Shown: positions 23,627-34,682 of the stretch, in pieces
Layout: every line of letters starts with the position of its first letter
How positions within the stretch are numbered: position 1 is the stretch's first letter
Assembly: GCA_963565915.1 (NCBI GenBank)
Contig: OY751492.1
Location: forward strand, 4,464,001-4,528,000
Direction: 5' to 3'
DNA length: 64,000 bases
Source of the DNA: Entoloma clypeatum
Taxonomy: Eukaryota; Basidiomycota; Agaricomycetes; Agaricales; Entolomataceae
The notes under the pieces: generated by a model
Told to the model about the DNA's origin: nothing
Databases searched by the model: none
The model's input: the letters and a program-made list of their open reading frames with translations, nothing else
Made by a program: the position numbers and the translations under genes

Positions 23627-24028
23627 TGTTACGGACTCTACAGTATGATGACCACATCATGTCTTTTACCTATCATCCGAACGCGGCGCCCTCTTACGAA
23701 CTTACTATGTCTAATGTCTACTTTCGCAACCTTAGATTCCCAGTCTGACTCACTACCTTACTTTGTCATCTTCTTTACTATACTTTGCTCCCGCGCTGAC
23801 TCGCTTTCCGCAGTCAGCTTACTCATTGTACATAGCCTTCTGCAGTTGCCTTACTCATGCACACTGCCTTCCGCAGTACTGACTCATCCGCTACCACATA
23901 TAGTCAGTACCTATATAAACCCTCTGTAGCATAGCTAGATTCCTTAGATTTAGCAATCACATTGCTCTTCGCCTTTCCACTTCCTGCATACTCTGCCCAA
24001 ACCTTGGAACGGTTTGTTAAGCATAACA
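23627..24028 (+). repeat. Gypsy-G1 5' LTR
   Basis: It starts TGTTACGGAC and ends AAGCATAACA, with a CCTATATAAACC promoter box near 23909. It belongs to the chromovirus family also seen at 24997-25384, 29360-29747, 41545-41681, 41682-42051, 54642-54756, 55678-56012 and 56013-56382. Confidence 0.9.
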
Positions 24029-24091
24029 AGTTGCTAAATCTTGTTAGGTTCACCCAGAGCGAGGAGAGCAACTACCAGATGAGTCAAGACG

Positions 24092-24996
24092 TTGCGCTTC
24101 TTTGAAGACTTCACCAGTAACCCATTCAGCACGCCAGAAGCCCGACAGGAGGAGCTAAGTCCTCGAGACAGTATCGATTTTATGCTCATCCAGCAGTACA
24201 TTGAATCGGAGATCCGTCGCATCCTACAGCAGGTGCTTGACGAAGAACTAGACAATGATGAGCATCGCCCCCACGGCGAGATAGCAGAGAGCATCCATCT
24301 TGCTTGGCAACACCAGATCACACGCTATAATGCCTGACAGAATGAACACAAAACCTTTCATGTTCAAGAAGGACCTCAGACAGGTCGGATCACAGAGATC
24401 AGAGAGTTTATCGGTGTCCAGACAACCGTTATCAGAAGATTGATTAGGACGCTCACATTGAGACGTCCCAGAGCCACATCATCACATCTTACTCAAAGCA
24501 GCAGATCTATGCCCACTTCACCACTGAAGAGCAACAGACTGAGTACAACCATTGGGCATGGAACAAGAGACTTGATCCCTTTGCGCGACCAACAGATGCA
24601 CAGAAACAGAGATTACTTAGAGATCTACAGAGGAAATACTCTGAACATTTTGCCACTGATTCCGCCGACGAGTCCCCTGACGAATTTACTTTTGACTCTG
24701 CGCAGTCAGATATCGAACAGACACCTAAAACAGGGACTCATTTTCAATCCTTACCTGTATCCCAAACCCCATCTTCATCCCAACAACCTGACCCCTCTTC
24801 TCCTCCGCAGACTCTAGACATGGCAGAAGCCCCAGCAGTACAGACAATGGATACATCCAAGATCATCAAGGATCCTGGGATGTTCAAGGACAGATACACC
24901 TTTGACGAGTGGTGGAAAGCCACCAAACTATGCATCAGGTTCCAAAAGAGCCTCACAGACGATCAGAAGATTCTTGCAGTACTATCCTGCATGATG
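24092..24996 (+). pseudogene. Gypsy-G1 gag, first part
   Basis: Encodes the Gag N-terminus (FFEDFTSNPFS, then RDSIDF and IRRILQQVLDEELDNDEHR) and, in another frame, the segment starting MAEAPAVQTMDTSKIIKDPG. A TGA at 24335-24337 replaces the CGA found in gypsy-F (56443 onwards). The gene is cut at 24996 by gypsy-G2 and resumes at 29753. The frame change in the middle is shared with gypsy-F, so it is old in the family or reflects an intron. Confidence 0.8.
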
Positions 24997-25384
24997 TGTT
25001 ATGCTTAACAAACCGTTCCAAGGTTCGGGCAGAGTATGCAGGAAGTGGAAAGGCAAAGAGCAAAGTGATTGCTAAATCTAAGGAATGTAGCTATGGTACA
25101 TGGGGTTTATATAGTACTGGCTATGAGCGGTAGCGAGTGAGTCAGTAGCTGTGGAAGGCAGTGCAGATGAGTCAGTAACTGCGGAAAGGCAGTGCGAAGT
25201 GAGTCAGACGACTGCGGACTGAGTAATCCCTACTGCGGAGTGCGAGTCAGCGTGGGAGCGAAGTATACTAAAGGAGAATGGTAGAGTAAAGGTAAATGAA
25301 TAAGCGGTCCGATGAGTCAAAGAAATAACGAAGGTACAATGCAAGGGAAAAGTGCGTAACATACAAACCGGTAAGTCCGTAACA
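24997..25384 (-). repeat. Gypsy-G2 3' LTR
   Basis: On the minus strand it reads TGTTACGG...CATAACA. The adjacent internal bases (25385-25400) are the polypurine tract GCTTGAGGAGGGGAACA-like on the minus strand. Confidence 0.93.
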
Positions 25385-25400
25385 TGTTCCCCTCCTCAAG

Positions 25401-25418
25401 CTCTGTGTCCTCACAGAG
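25401..25418 (-). other. Gypsy-G2 hairpin between ORF3 stop and polypurine tract
   Basis: On the minus strand CTCTGTG-AGGA-CACAGAG forms a perfect 7-bp stem with a 4-base loop, starting right after the ORF3 stop codon. The same hairpin is at 41511-41528 in gypsy-I, and a covarying form is at 42068-42085 in gypsy-J. Confidence 0.6.
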
Positions 25419-25760
25419 TCATTGTCCCCATCCTCCGGCATCGTCGCTGTTTGTCCAGGAGCCATTCTCCTTGAGGCTCCAATCGTCTATTAGCTCTTTG
25501 TTGATGGCGACGGCTAGTCGGATGCGCCGGTTTTCAATGACCAGCGTACGGGTGTAGTTCCCGAGGATTTGTTTCTCTTCGGGGGTTGGTGCGACGGGGA
25601 GGTCGGATAAAGAATGGAGGCGGATGTGCATCTGTCGATGCAGGATGTCGGCGAGCGAGGCTTCTAGCGCGTGGATCTGGTCTCTCATGGAGAGGGCTTC
25701 ACCCAGGAGGGCAGTGATGGTGGGGTTGGTTTCAGTGGATGTGGTGGTGGCGGTGGACAT
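25419..25760 (-). CDS. Gypsy-G2 ORF3, conserved accessory protein
   Basis: A 113-codon frame downstream of pol. The product has a Ser/Thr-rich N-terminus, a helical, probably coiled-coil centre (LSMRDQIHALEASLADILHR), a DLPVAPTPEEKQILGNYT segment, a second helix (VIENRRIRLAVAINKELI) and a Trp/Gly end (DDAGGWGQ). There is no membrane segment or signal peptide, so it is not env-like. Homologues sit at the same place in gypsy-I, -J and -F. The start at 25760 matches the methionine in those copies, though the frame is open further upstream to 25886. It ends one base before the hairpin. Function unknown; I know no named family for it. Confidence 0.72.
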   Translation of the reverse strand: MSTATTTSTETNPTITALLGEALSMRDQIHALEASLADILHRQMHIRLHSLSDLPVAPTPEEKQILGNYTRTLVIENRRIRLAVAINKELIDDWSLKENGSWTNSDDAGGWGQ

Positions 25761-25848
25761 GGTGCGGAGGATGTTAGACGGAGCGGAGAACTCAGTGGGT
25801 TTTTTGACTGATGAGGTCGATGCTGTTGCTGATTTCAACGGGTGTCTT

Positions 25849-28800
25849 TTATCGTGGACGTGACGGGTTCTGCCGATGGAAATCACGGATCAAATCTTGA
25901 GCGTTCTGAACATTAGCTCGCGGTTCCCATGTGTTCTCTTCTGGGCCATATCCTTCCCACTGGACGAGGTACTGGATCTTTTTGCGGAACTTTCGAGAGT
26001 CCAGGATCATAGACACATGGTACTCTTCTCGTCTTTCGACAATGATCGGATCAGGGGCTGGTTTCTTTTTCTGGATGGCGTACTTCGGAGTTTCATATGG
26101 TGACAACAGGGTCTCGTTGAACACAGGGTGAATCATCTTCCAAGTCTTCGGAAGATCAAGAAGGTACGCGCTAGCTCCTTTCTTCTCTAGGACTTTGAAT
26201 GGTCCATGTCGGAGTGCATCAAGTTTCTTTGAGGGTCGATCGGTCCTGATGTTAGTCCCTTCCAGCCACACCTTGTCTCCGATGCGGTAGTCCCGAGACG
26301 GACTTCGCCGTGTGTCAACTGTCTTCTTCATCTGATCCTGTGCTTGTTTCAGTGCAGCATTGGCTTCTTCTTGTGCCTGTTTGAGTTTTTTCAAGAAGTC
26401 GTTGGCAGCCGGATTGGTATCTTCTAATACGAGTTCTCCCTTCCACGGATGTAAACTGTAGTTGAGGTAGAATGGGGTGTGCTTCGTTGCCTGGTGTTCT
26501 TTGTCATTGTACTGGAACTCTGCGATTGCGATCCATTCTGCCCAATCATCCTGTAGATGGTTGACAAAGTTTCGTAAGAATGCTTCTGTTTCCTGATGCG
26601 ATCGCTCGGCCCTGTCCATCAGTCTGTGGGTGGTATGCGGTGGACAGGTTCCTCTTGATCCCTAACATGCGGCAGAGTATCTCCATGAACTTCGCAGCGA
26701 ACTGTGGTCCCCTATCGCTGATGATCTTCTTGGGGATCCCATGAAGCTTCCATATCTGATCCCGATAGATCTTGGCTAATCCTTCAGCCGATAGTTCCAC
26801 GGTTGTCGGAATGAGGTGAAGCATCTTTGAATGTCTATCCGTGATGACCAGAATTGTGTTTTTTCCATCAGATTCTGGTATCGGTCCCATGACGTCGATT
26901 CCTATGTCTTCCCATGGGTGACTTGGTGCTGCATGGGGATGTAGCGGAGCATGTCGCTTTTGTCGGTTAATCTTGTTGCGTTGACAAGTGTCGCAACCCT
27001 TCACATACTTCTTCACATCATGCAGTATGGTAGGCCACCAGTAGGTGCGAGTGAGGAGCTCATGTGTCCGGTACTGTCCTGGATGTCCAGCCACTGGTGT
27101 ATCGTGTGATTCAAACATCAATTCTTGTCGCAATAGTGGATCTGGCGGGACATAGACTCGTTCGCCTGCATATGTGATGCCGTTTCCTGTTGATACCAAT
27201 GAGGATTCTTCTTTAGACCCTGGGCTACTTCTGTCTCCATGCGGTTTGAACCCTTGATGCGTGCAATCCACGGATTTTCGATGGTCGTGACGTTTCCAAT
27301 TTTGATGGAATCAGATGTTTCACCCCCTTCAAAGAATTGTTCCTCTGTGAACATCTCCATTTGTACCACATCTTCTGATTCCAACCGTTTCAAGAATAAT
27401 CCCTCCTTGAGCATTTGGTCACTGTCCTGTGGTTTGAGTTCCGCTTCATACCAGGGTAAGCGTGACAGGATGTCCGCTTTCGCATTGGTCTTGCCAGGCA
27501 CATGCCATAATTCGAAGTCATAGTCCTGTAACTTCATTTTCCAGCGTCGCTGTCGTTGATTCAGGTCCTGAGGGCGACGGAAGTATTCCAGGTTCTTGTG
27601 ATCGGTCAAGATTTCAAAATATTCCTTGGCTTCGAGCAGATAGTGTCTCCAATCTTTCAATGCTTCCACAACTGCCAGGAGTTCCTTGTTGTATATCTCA
27701 TAATTCTGTTTGGCTGCGGACATGGTCTGCGACAAGAACACGATGGGATGCCATTTGTTGTCTTGCTTCTGAGAGAGTACCGCTCCAATGGCATAGCCCG
27801 ATGCATCGGTTTCAACCCTGAACTGTCCCTCTGGTTTTGGTAATGCCAAGACTGGTGCCGATGTAATTGCCCGTATGAGACCTTCAAAGGCTTGCTGCTC
27901 TGTTGGTCCCCAAGTAAATGCCATACTGCCTGTGAGCGCGGTGAGAGGCTTTGCGATGTTTGAGTACCCTTCAATAAATCGTCGATAGAAGTTAGCAAAT
28001 CCAAGGAACTTCTGAACTTCCTTTTTTGATGTGGGTGCTCGCCAGTTTTGAATTGTATCCACCTTCTCAGTTTCCATCTCAACACGTCCCTCACCAACCA
28101 CATATCCCAATATAGGACATTTCATTACTTCCCATAAACACTTCTTCTCCTTTAGGAACAAATCATTGTCCGATAGGATCTGTAGAATTTCTTTGGTGTT
28201 TCGTGCGAGTTCTTCCTTGGTTTTACTGATAACCGTGATGTCATCCATGTAGATCACGCAGATACGTCGGCGGATTTGGTCCTGGAATAGACTAGCCATC
28301 ATCTGAGAGAACGTTCCCGGGGAGTTGCAAAGACCAAAAAACATGACCAATGGTTCGAACAATCCTTGACTGGTGAGGAAGGCAGCTTTCCATTCATTGC
28401 CCTCCTTAATCTGGACATTGTTATAGCCCCACATGATGTCCATTTTATTGAAGTAGACCGCATCTTTCAGTACGTCCAAGAGATTGGATATTCGTGGGAG
28501 TGGGAACTTGTCTTTGACCATGAATTTATTGACCATGCGGTAATCTTGTACCAATCGTTTGGAGCCATCCTTTTTGTTGATGAAGAAGCAAGGGGAGGCA
28601 TAAGGGGATTTGGACGGGCGGATCTTTCCCGTTGCTAGACCCTCGTCAATGAATGCATCCAATTCTTCTTGTTCCTTTTGCGTCATAGGATATGTATTTC
28701 CCCCTAGTTCCTTTGGTGCATCCAGTGTAAGTTCAATACCATGGTCCCATTCCCTCTCTTTTGGGATCTTGTCAAAGTTCTCTTTCTCGAAAAGATGAGC

Positions 28801-29340
28801 AAATCGTTCAACATATGAGGGTCGTTTGGTTGTGGGAGGTGGTGTGGAAGTGACGGCTTCCAAGATAGGGTCTCCAGGCTTCCATTTCTGATCCGACCTT
28901 TTGGGTGCATCTTTGTCGCGCACCTCAACCATGCGAACCCGGTGTTTGCGACCATTAAGGTTAATCCTGAAATCCGAGTGTTTGGTTCGACATGTTGTTG
29001 GGCACCGGTTAAATGTTACCGTGCCGGTTGTCCAATTAATTGTGGGGTTGTGGTGTACCAACCAGTCATGTCCCAAGAGCATGTCCGTTCTCCCAATGTC
29101 CAGTACCATTTCTTCCATGGTTTCCTGATGTGCTCCCAAATCCAGCTTGACTTCGGCAAGTTGGCTCGCTTTCTGTTGTCGATTTGGTGATCCATCCACA
29201 TTTAGAATTGCTATGGGCGGTATTCCTCATGTGGGGAGGTTCTGTTCATGTACTATTCTGGGATGGATACACGTGCGTTCACATCCGCTGTCAACCTCAG
29301 GTCAGATAACCTTTGGTCCTCGTCGTGTTTTGAGCTGTGC
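25849..29340 (-). pseudogene. Gypsy-G2 pol: protease, RT, RNase H, integrase, chromodomain
   Basis: In order: aspartic protease (VDSGCERTCIH, then LLGHDWLVHHNP), RT (KMDIMWGYNNVQI, YMDDITVIS), RNase H (ETDASGYAIGAVLS, LTDHKNLEYF), integrase with an HHCC finger (GHPG...CDTCQRNK), DDE core (IGIDVMGPIPES, SDRGPQF) and a C-terminal chromodomain (KIQYLVQWEGYGPEENTWEP). This order and the chromodomain place it among the chromoviruses. Breaks: a TGA just after the protease motif (PT*GIPPI, shared with G1), and 1-base frameshifts near 27185 and 26615. The frame from 29199 to 27118 is otherwise open for 693 codons. Confidence 0.9.
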
Positions 29341-29359
29341 TAACAGCCATTTAGCAACT

Positions 29360-29747
29360 TGTTATGCTTAACAAACCGTTCCAAGGTTCGGGCAGAGTAT
29401 GCAGGAAGTGGAAAGGCGAAGAGCAAAGTGATTGCTAAATCTAAGGAATGTAGCTATGGTACATGGGGTTTATATAGTACTGGCTACGAGCGGTAGCCAG
29501 TGAGTCAGTAGCTGCGGAAGGCAGTGCAGATGAGTCAGTAACTGCAGAAAGGCAGTGCGAAGTGAGTCAGATGACTGCGGACTGAGTAATCCCTACTGCA
29601 GAGTGCGAGTCAGCGCGGGAGCGAAGTATACTAAAGGAGAATGGTAGAGTAAAGGTAAATGAATAAGCGGTCCGATGAGTCAAAGAAATAACGAAGGTAC
29701 AATGCAAGGGAAAAGTGCGTAACATACAAACCGGTAAGTCCGTAACA
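29360..29747 (-). repeat. Gypsy-G2 5' LTR
   Basis: 388 bp, same length as its partner. Seven of the eight differences I count between the pair are CpG/TpG or CpG/CpA exchanges. Confidence 0.93.
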
Positions 29748-30360
29748 TGATGGAAGGGTCTGGCAGGCACTGGGCCAGTAACAAGTTAGACACTCTTGCT
29801 GTTGACAACGAGAACATCACCTGGCTAGGCTTCTCCGATGATATCGCCACACGATTCTCCATCGCCAACAAGTCAGTCGCTGCCAAAGCAAGACTCGAAG
29901 TCCTGAGACAAGAGAAATGCACTGTCGACAAATTCTTGGACGAATTCGAAGAGTTCTTGAAGCTGTCAAACCTTGGCGAAGAAACTAGGAAATACATCCT
30001 AGAGAAGAACATCAACCGCAGAATCTCTGAACAAGTGGCTAGTGATGGCAAGACATACTCCGAGTACACAAAGGAGATCCGAAGCAAGGGATGACAGATG
30101 GAAGGACACACACTGGTCATCCGAGGTGGCGGCGACATGCGCACCGGATCGGGTACCACTTATGGTGGTCAGGGCAAGGCCATGGAAATCGACAAAGCAG
30201 GAGTAGCCCATTGCTACAACTGTCAACGCTTCAGTCACCTGGCTAAAGACTGTAGCGCTCCAAAGAAGAAAGATGATCACAAGTGTTTCAACTGCAACCA
30301 AGAAGGCCATATTGTGTGCAACTGCCGCAAGCCGAAGAAGATTCTGAAAGGAGATAAACC
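29748..30360 (+). pseudogene. Gypsy-G1 gag, second part with zinc knuckles
   Basis: The capsid reading resumes after gypsy-G2 (MEGSGRHWASNKLDTL, NITWLGFSDDIATRFS) and ends in two CCHC knuckles: CYNCQRFSHLAKDC and CFNCNQEGHIVCNC. A TGA at 30092-30094 replaces an arginine codon seen in gypsy-F. The sequence then runs straight into the protease region, without the acidic Gag tail of gypsy-F. Confidence 0.82.
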
Positions 30361-32941
30361 TCTGAAAAGACGAGAGATCAGGCTGTTAGCTCAGCTCAAA
30401 ACACGACGAGGACCAAAGGTCATCCGACCTGAGGTTGACAGCGGGTGTGAATGCACATGCATCCATCCCAGAATAGTATGCGAACAGAACCTCCCCACAT
30501 GAGGAATACCACCCATAGCAATTCTAAATGCGGATGTTCTAAATGCGGATGTTCTAAATGCGGATGGATCACCAAATTGACAACAGAAAGCGAGCCAACT
30601 TGCCAAAGTCAAGCTGGATTTGGGAGCACATCAGGAAACCATGGAAGCAATGGTGCTGGACATTGGGAGAATGGACATGCTCTTGGGACATGACTGGTTG
30701 GTACACCACAACCCCACAATCAATTGGACACCGGCGCGGTAACATTTAACCGGTGCCCAACAACATGCCAAACCAAACACTCGGATTTCAGGATTAACCT
30801 TGATGGTCGCAACACTGGGTTTGCATGGTTGAGGTGCACGACAAAGATGCACCCACAAAGTCAGATCAGAAATGGAAGCCTGGAGACCCTATTTTGGAAG
30901 CCGTCACTTCCACACCACCTCCCACAACCAAATGACCCTCATATGTTGAACAATTTGCTCATCTCTTTGAGAAGGAGAACTTTGATAAGATCCCAAAGAA
31001 GAGGGAGTGGGACCATGGTATTGAACTTACACTGGATGCACCAAAGGAACTAGGGGGAAATACATATCCTATGACACAAAAGGAACAAGAGGAATTGGAC
31101 GCATTCATTGACGAAGGTCTAGCAACAGGAAAGATCCGCCCGTCCAAATCCCCTTATGCCTCCCCTTGCTTCTTCATCAACAAGAAGGATGGCTCCAAAC
31201 GATTGGTACAAGATTACCGCATGGTCAATAAATTCATGGTCAAAGACAAGTTCCCACTCCCACGAATATCCGATCTCTTGGACGTGCTGAAAGATGCAGT
31301 CTACTTCAATAAGATGGACATCATGTGGGGCTATAACAATGTCCAGATTAAGGAGGGCAATGAATGGAAAGCTGCCTTCCTCACCAGTCAAGGATTGTTC
31401 GAACCATTGGTCATGTTTTTCGGTCTTTGCAACTCCCCGGGAACGTTCTCTCAGATGATGGCTAGTCTATTCCGGGACCAAATCCGCCGACGTATCTGCG
31501 TGATCTACATGGATGACATCACGGTTATCGGTAAAACCAAGGAAGAACTCGCACGAAACACCAAAGAAATTCTACAGATCCTATCGGACAATGATTTGTT
31601 CCTAAAGGAGAAGAAGTGTTTATGGAAAGTAATGAAATGTCCTATATTGGGATATGTTGTTGGTAAGGGACGTGTTGAAATGGAAACTGAGAAGGTGGAT
31701 ACAATCCGAAACTGGCGAGCACCCACATCAAAAAAGGAAGTTCAAAAGTTCCTTGGATTTGCCAACTTCTATCAATGTTTTATTGAAGGGTACTCAAACA
31801 TTGCGAAACCTCTCACCGCGCTCACAGGTGGTACAGCATTTACTTGGCGACAGCAAGCCTTTGAAGATCTCATATGGGCAATTACATCGGCACCAGTCTT
31901 GGCATTACCAAAACCAGAGGGACAGTTCAGGGTTGAAACCGATGCATCGGGCTATGCCATTGGAGCGGTACTCTCTCAGAAGCAAGACAACAAATGGCAT
32001 CCCATCGTGTTCTTGTCGCAGACCATGTCCGCAGCCAAACAGAATTATGAGATATACAACAAGGAACTCCTGGCAGTTGTGGAAGCATTGAAAGATTGGA
32101 GACACTATCTGCTCGAAGCCAGGGAACGTTTTGAGATCTTGACCAATCACAAGAACCTGGAATATTTCCGTCATCCTCAGGACCTAAATCAATGACAGCG
32201 ACGCTGGAAAATGAAGTTACAAGACTATGACTTTGAATTACGGCATGTGCCTGGCAAGACCAATGCAAAAGCAAACATCCTGTCGCGCTTACCCTGGTAT
32301 GAAGCGGAACTCGAACCACAAGACAGTGACCAAATGCTCAAGGAGGGATTATTCTTGAAACGGTTGGAATCAGAAGATATGGTACAAATGGAGATGTTCA
32401 CAGAGGAACAATTCTTTGAAGGGGGTGAAACATCTGATTCCATCAAAATTGGAAACGTCACAACCATTGAAAACCCATGGATCGCACGCATCAAGGCTTC
32501 AAACTGCATGGAGACAGAAGTAGTGCAGGGCCTAAAAAAGAATCCTCATTGGTATCAGCAGGAGAACGGGATCACCTATGCAGGAGAACGAGTCTATGTC
32601 CCACCAGATCCATGATTATGACAAGAGTTGATGTTCAAATCACACGATGCACCAGTGGCTGGACATCCAGGACAGTACCAAACACATGAACTCCTCACTC
32701 GCACCTACTGGTGGCCTACCATCCTGCATGATGTGAAGAAGTATGTGAAAGGTTGCGACACTTGTCAATGCAACAAGATCAACCGACAGAAGCGACATGC
32801 TCTGCTACATCCCCATGCAGCACCAAGTCACCCATGGGAAGACATAGGGATTGACGTTGTGGGACCGATACCAGAATCTGATGGAAAAAATGCAATTCTG
32901 GTCATCACAGATAGACATTTGAAGATGCTTCACCTCATTCC
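30361..32941 (+). pseudogene. Gypsy-G1 pol, first part: protease, RT, RNase H, integrase N-terminus
   Basis: Protease VDSGCECTCIH, RT KMDIMWGYNNVQI and YMDDITVIG, RNase H ETDASGYAIGAVLS, integrase finger GHPG...CDTCQCNK. The RT-RNase H part (31071-32195) is open for 374 codons. A 15-bp unit (TCTAAATGCGGATGT) is present three times near 30526-30570, where gypsy-F has one. TGA codons and frameshifts break the protease, RNase H (32193) and integrase (32615). The gene is interrupted at 32941 by a MITE. Confidence 0.88.
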
Positions 32942-33438
32942 TAGTGTTTTGAAGTCCAGTCTCAAAGACCTATAACTGGACCAGAACCAGACTGATAAAG
33001 ACTGGTGAAAGACTGGACTGCAGTCTCAAGTTTCAGATTTTTGAGGATTGACCAGTCTCAGGTTCTTCAAATTTTGGAAAAAAAGAAGACTGGTTTAACA
33101 CTAGTCTTGATTTGAGACTCAAAAAATATAAACTGGTCATTGGTTCACACAGGTTCTTATAGGTTCACATAGATTTGTCCATCAAAGCTTCTATAAAATG
33201 TTTTTGAATGTGTCATGAATAGTATTTTGACACAGTTTTAATGAATTGGAAAATCACCAGTTTAAACCAGTTTGAACCAGTCCTGGTTTAATTTTTTGAG
33301 AAAGGAAAGACTGGTTCACCAGTCTTTGACCAGCCCAGTCCTGGTTTCAGTTTTTTGGAGAAACCACTGAACCAGTCTTGGTTCTAGGTTCTTAATTTTT
33401 TGGGCAAAAATCGGACTGGACTGGACTTTCAAACACTA
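32942..33438. mobile_element. hAT-type MITE, 497 bp
   Basis: Ends TAGTGTTTTGAAGTCCAGTC and, reversed, TAGTGTTTGAAAGTCCAGTC share the first bases with the hAT transposon at 15121-19478. A perfect 8-bp duplication CTCATTCC (32934-32941 and 33439-33446) confirms hAT-type insertion. No coding potential; the interior is packed with CCAGT/ACTGG words, probably transposase-binding repeats. It interrupts the gypsy-G1 integrase between the first catalytic Asp and the next segment. Confidence 0.92.
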
Positions 33439-33446
33439 CTCATTCC

Positions 33447-34196
33447 GACAACCGTGGAATTATCGGCTGAAGGATTAGCCAAGATCTATTGGATCAGATA
33501 TGGAAGCTTCATGGGATCCCCAAGAAAATCATCAGTGATAGGGGACTGCAGTTCGCCGCGAAGTTCATGGAAATACTCTGCCACATGCTAGGGATCAAGA
33601 GGAACCTGTCCACCGTGTACCACCCACAAACCGATGGACAGGCCGAGCGATCACATCAGGAAACGGAGGCATTCTTACAGAACTTTGTCAACCATCTACA
33701 GGATGATTGGGCTGAGTAAATCACAATCGCAGAGTTCCAGTACAATGACAAAGAACATCAGGCGACGAAGTACATCCCATTCTACCTCAACTACGGTTTA
33801 CATTCTTGGAAGGGAGAACTTGTGTTAGAAGATACCAATCTGGCTGCCAACAACTTCTTGAAGAGACTCAAACAGGCACAAGAAGAAGCCAATGCAGCAC
33901 TGAAACAAGCGCAGGATCAGATGAAGAAGACAGTTGACACACAACAAAGTCCATCTCGGGACTACCGCATTGGAGATAAGGTGTGGTTAGAAGGGACTAA
34001 CATCAGGACCGATCACCCCTCAAATAAACTTGATGCACTCCGACATGGACCATTCAAAGTCCTAGAGAAGAAAGGGGCTAGCACGTACCTCCTTGACCTT
34101 CCAAAGACTTGGAAGATGATTCACCCTGTGTTCAACGAGACCCTGTTGTCACCATACAAAACCCCAAAGTACGCCATCCAGAAAAGGAAACCAGCC
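33447..34196 (+). pseudogene. Gypsy-G1 pol, second part: integrase core and C-terminus
   Basis: Continues the integrase (TTVELSAEGLAKIYW, SDRGLQFAAKF, HPQTDGQAERSH, then NFVNHLQDDWAE) and the C-terminal domain (DKVWLEGTNIRTDHPS, HPVFNETLLSPY). Stops and small indels break it (TAA at 33717-33719). It ends at the first residues of the chromodomain linker, where the sequence switches to gypsy-I RNase H. Confidence 0.85.
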
Positions 34197-34309
34197 TGTC
34201 GCGCTTACCCTGGTATGAAGCGGAACTCGAACCACAAGACAGTGACCAAATGCTCAAGGAGGGACTATTCTTGAAACGGTTGGAATCAGTAGATGTGGTA
34301 CAAATGGAG

Positions 34310-34612
34310 TGTTGAAGTTCCACCTGGGCGCTAGCCGCAGATGTACTGAGCAACACAGCTACAGTGGAAGTACTCTACTCTACCGTTCTAGTCACTTACT
34401 TGGTTGAGAAGGATGGGGCTGGTGAGAGCGGTTGAGGCTGGTAAGAGCAATGGAGCTGGTTAAGAGTCAAGAGACAACTTGTTGATATTGACAGTTTCCT
34501 GGTCTTATATACCGTACTACTGTTTGTACCAACCAAACAAGTATGTAATCAAAGATGTCTATGGTCACGTGATATAATCTAATCTAATCTACATGATGGA
34601 AAAGTTTCAACA
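34310..34612 (-). repeat. Copia-H 3' LTR
   Basis: 303 bp with TGTTGAAG...TTTCAACA ends. Every one of the five differences from its partner is a CpG/TpG or CpG/CpA exchange. Confidence 0.93.
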
Positions 34613-34682
34613 CCCCCCCATATTTAGTACATACTTCTAAATACATCTTACTTTTTCCCATATAGGTACTTCTTTTCTTCGC

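Larger units (their letters stand above)
24997..29747 (-). mobile_element. Gypsy-G2, gag-less chromovirus inserted in G1
   Basis: Two 388-bp LTRs (24997-25384 and 29360-29747) differ at about 8 positions, and the 5-bp duplication TGATG flanks them (24992-24996 and 29748-29752). Reading on the minus strand, only about 20 bp of leader follow the 5' LTR before sequence just upstream of the protease: the gag gene is absent. Pol (with two frameshifts), ORF3, the hairpin and the polypurine tract remain. Intact LTRs and few coding defects suggest a young non-autonomous copy that relied on Gag supplied in trans. Confidence 0.92.
23627..34196 (+). mobile_element. Gypsy-G1, chromovirus (Ty3/gypsy) with two insertions
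   Basis: Plus-strand element with a 5' LTR, gag, protease, RT, RNase H and integrase up to the start of the chromodomain. Its body is broken by gypsy-G2 (24997-29747, TGATG duplication) inside gag and by a hAT-type MITE (32942-33438, 8-bp duplication) inside integrase. At 34196 the sequence jumps from the chromodomain region back to the RNase H end of another copy (gypsy-I), so G1 has no 3' end of its own. Numerous stops and frameshifts. Confidence 0.85.
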
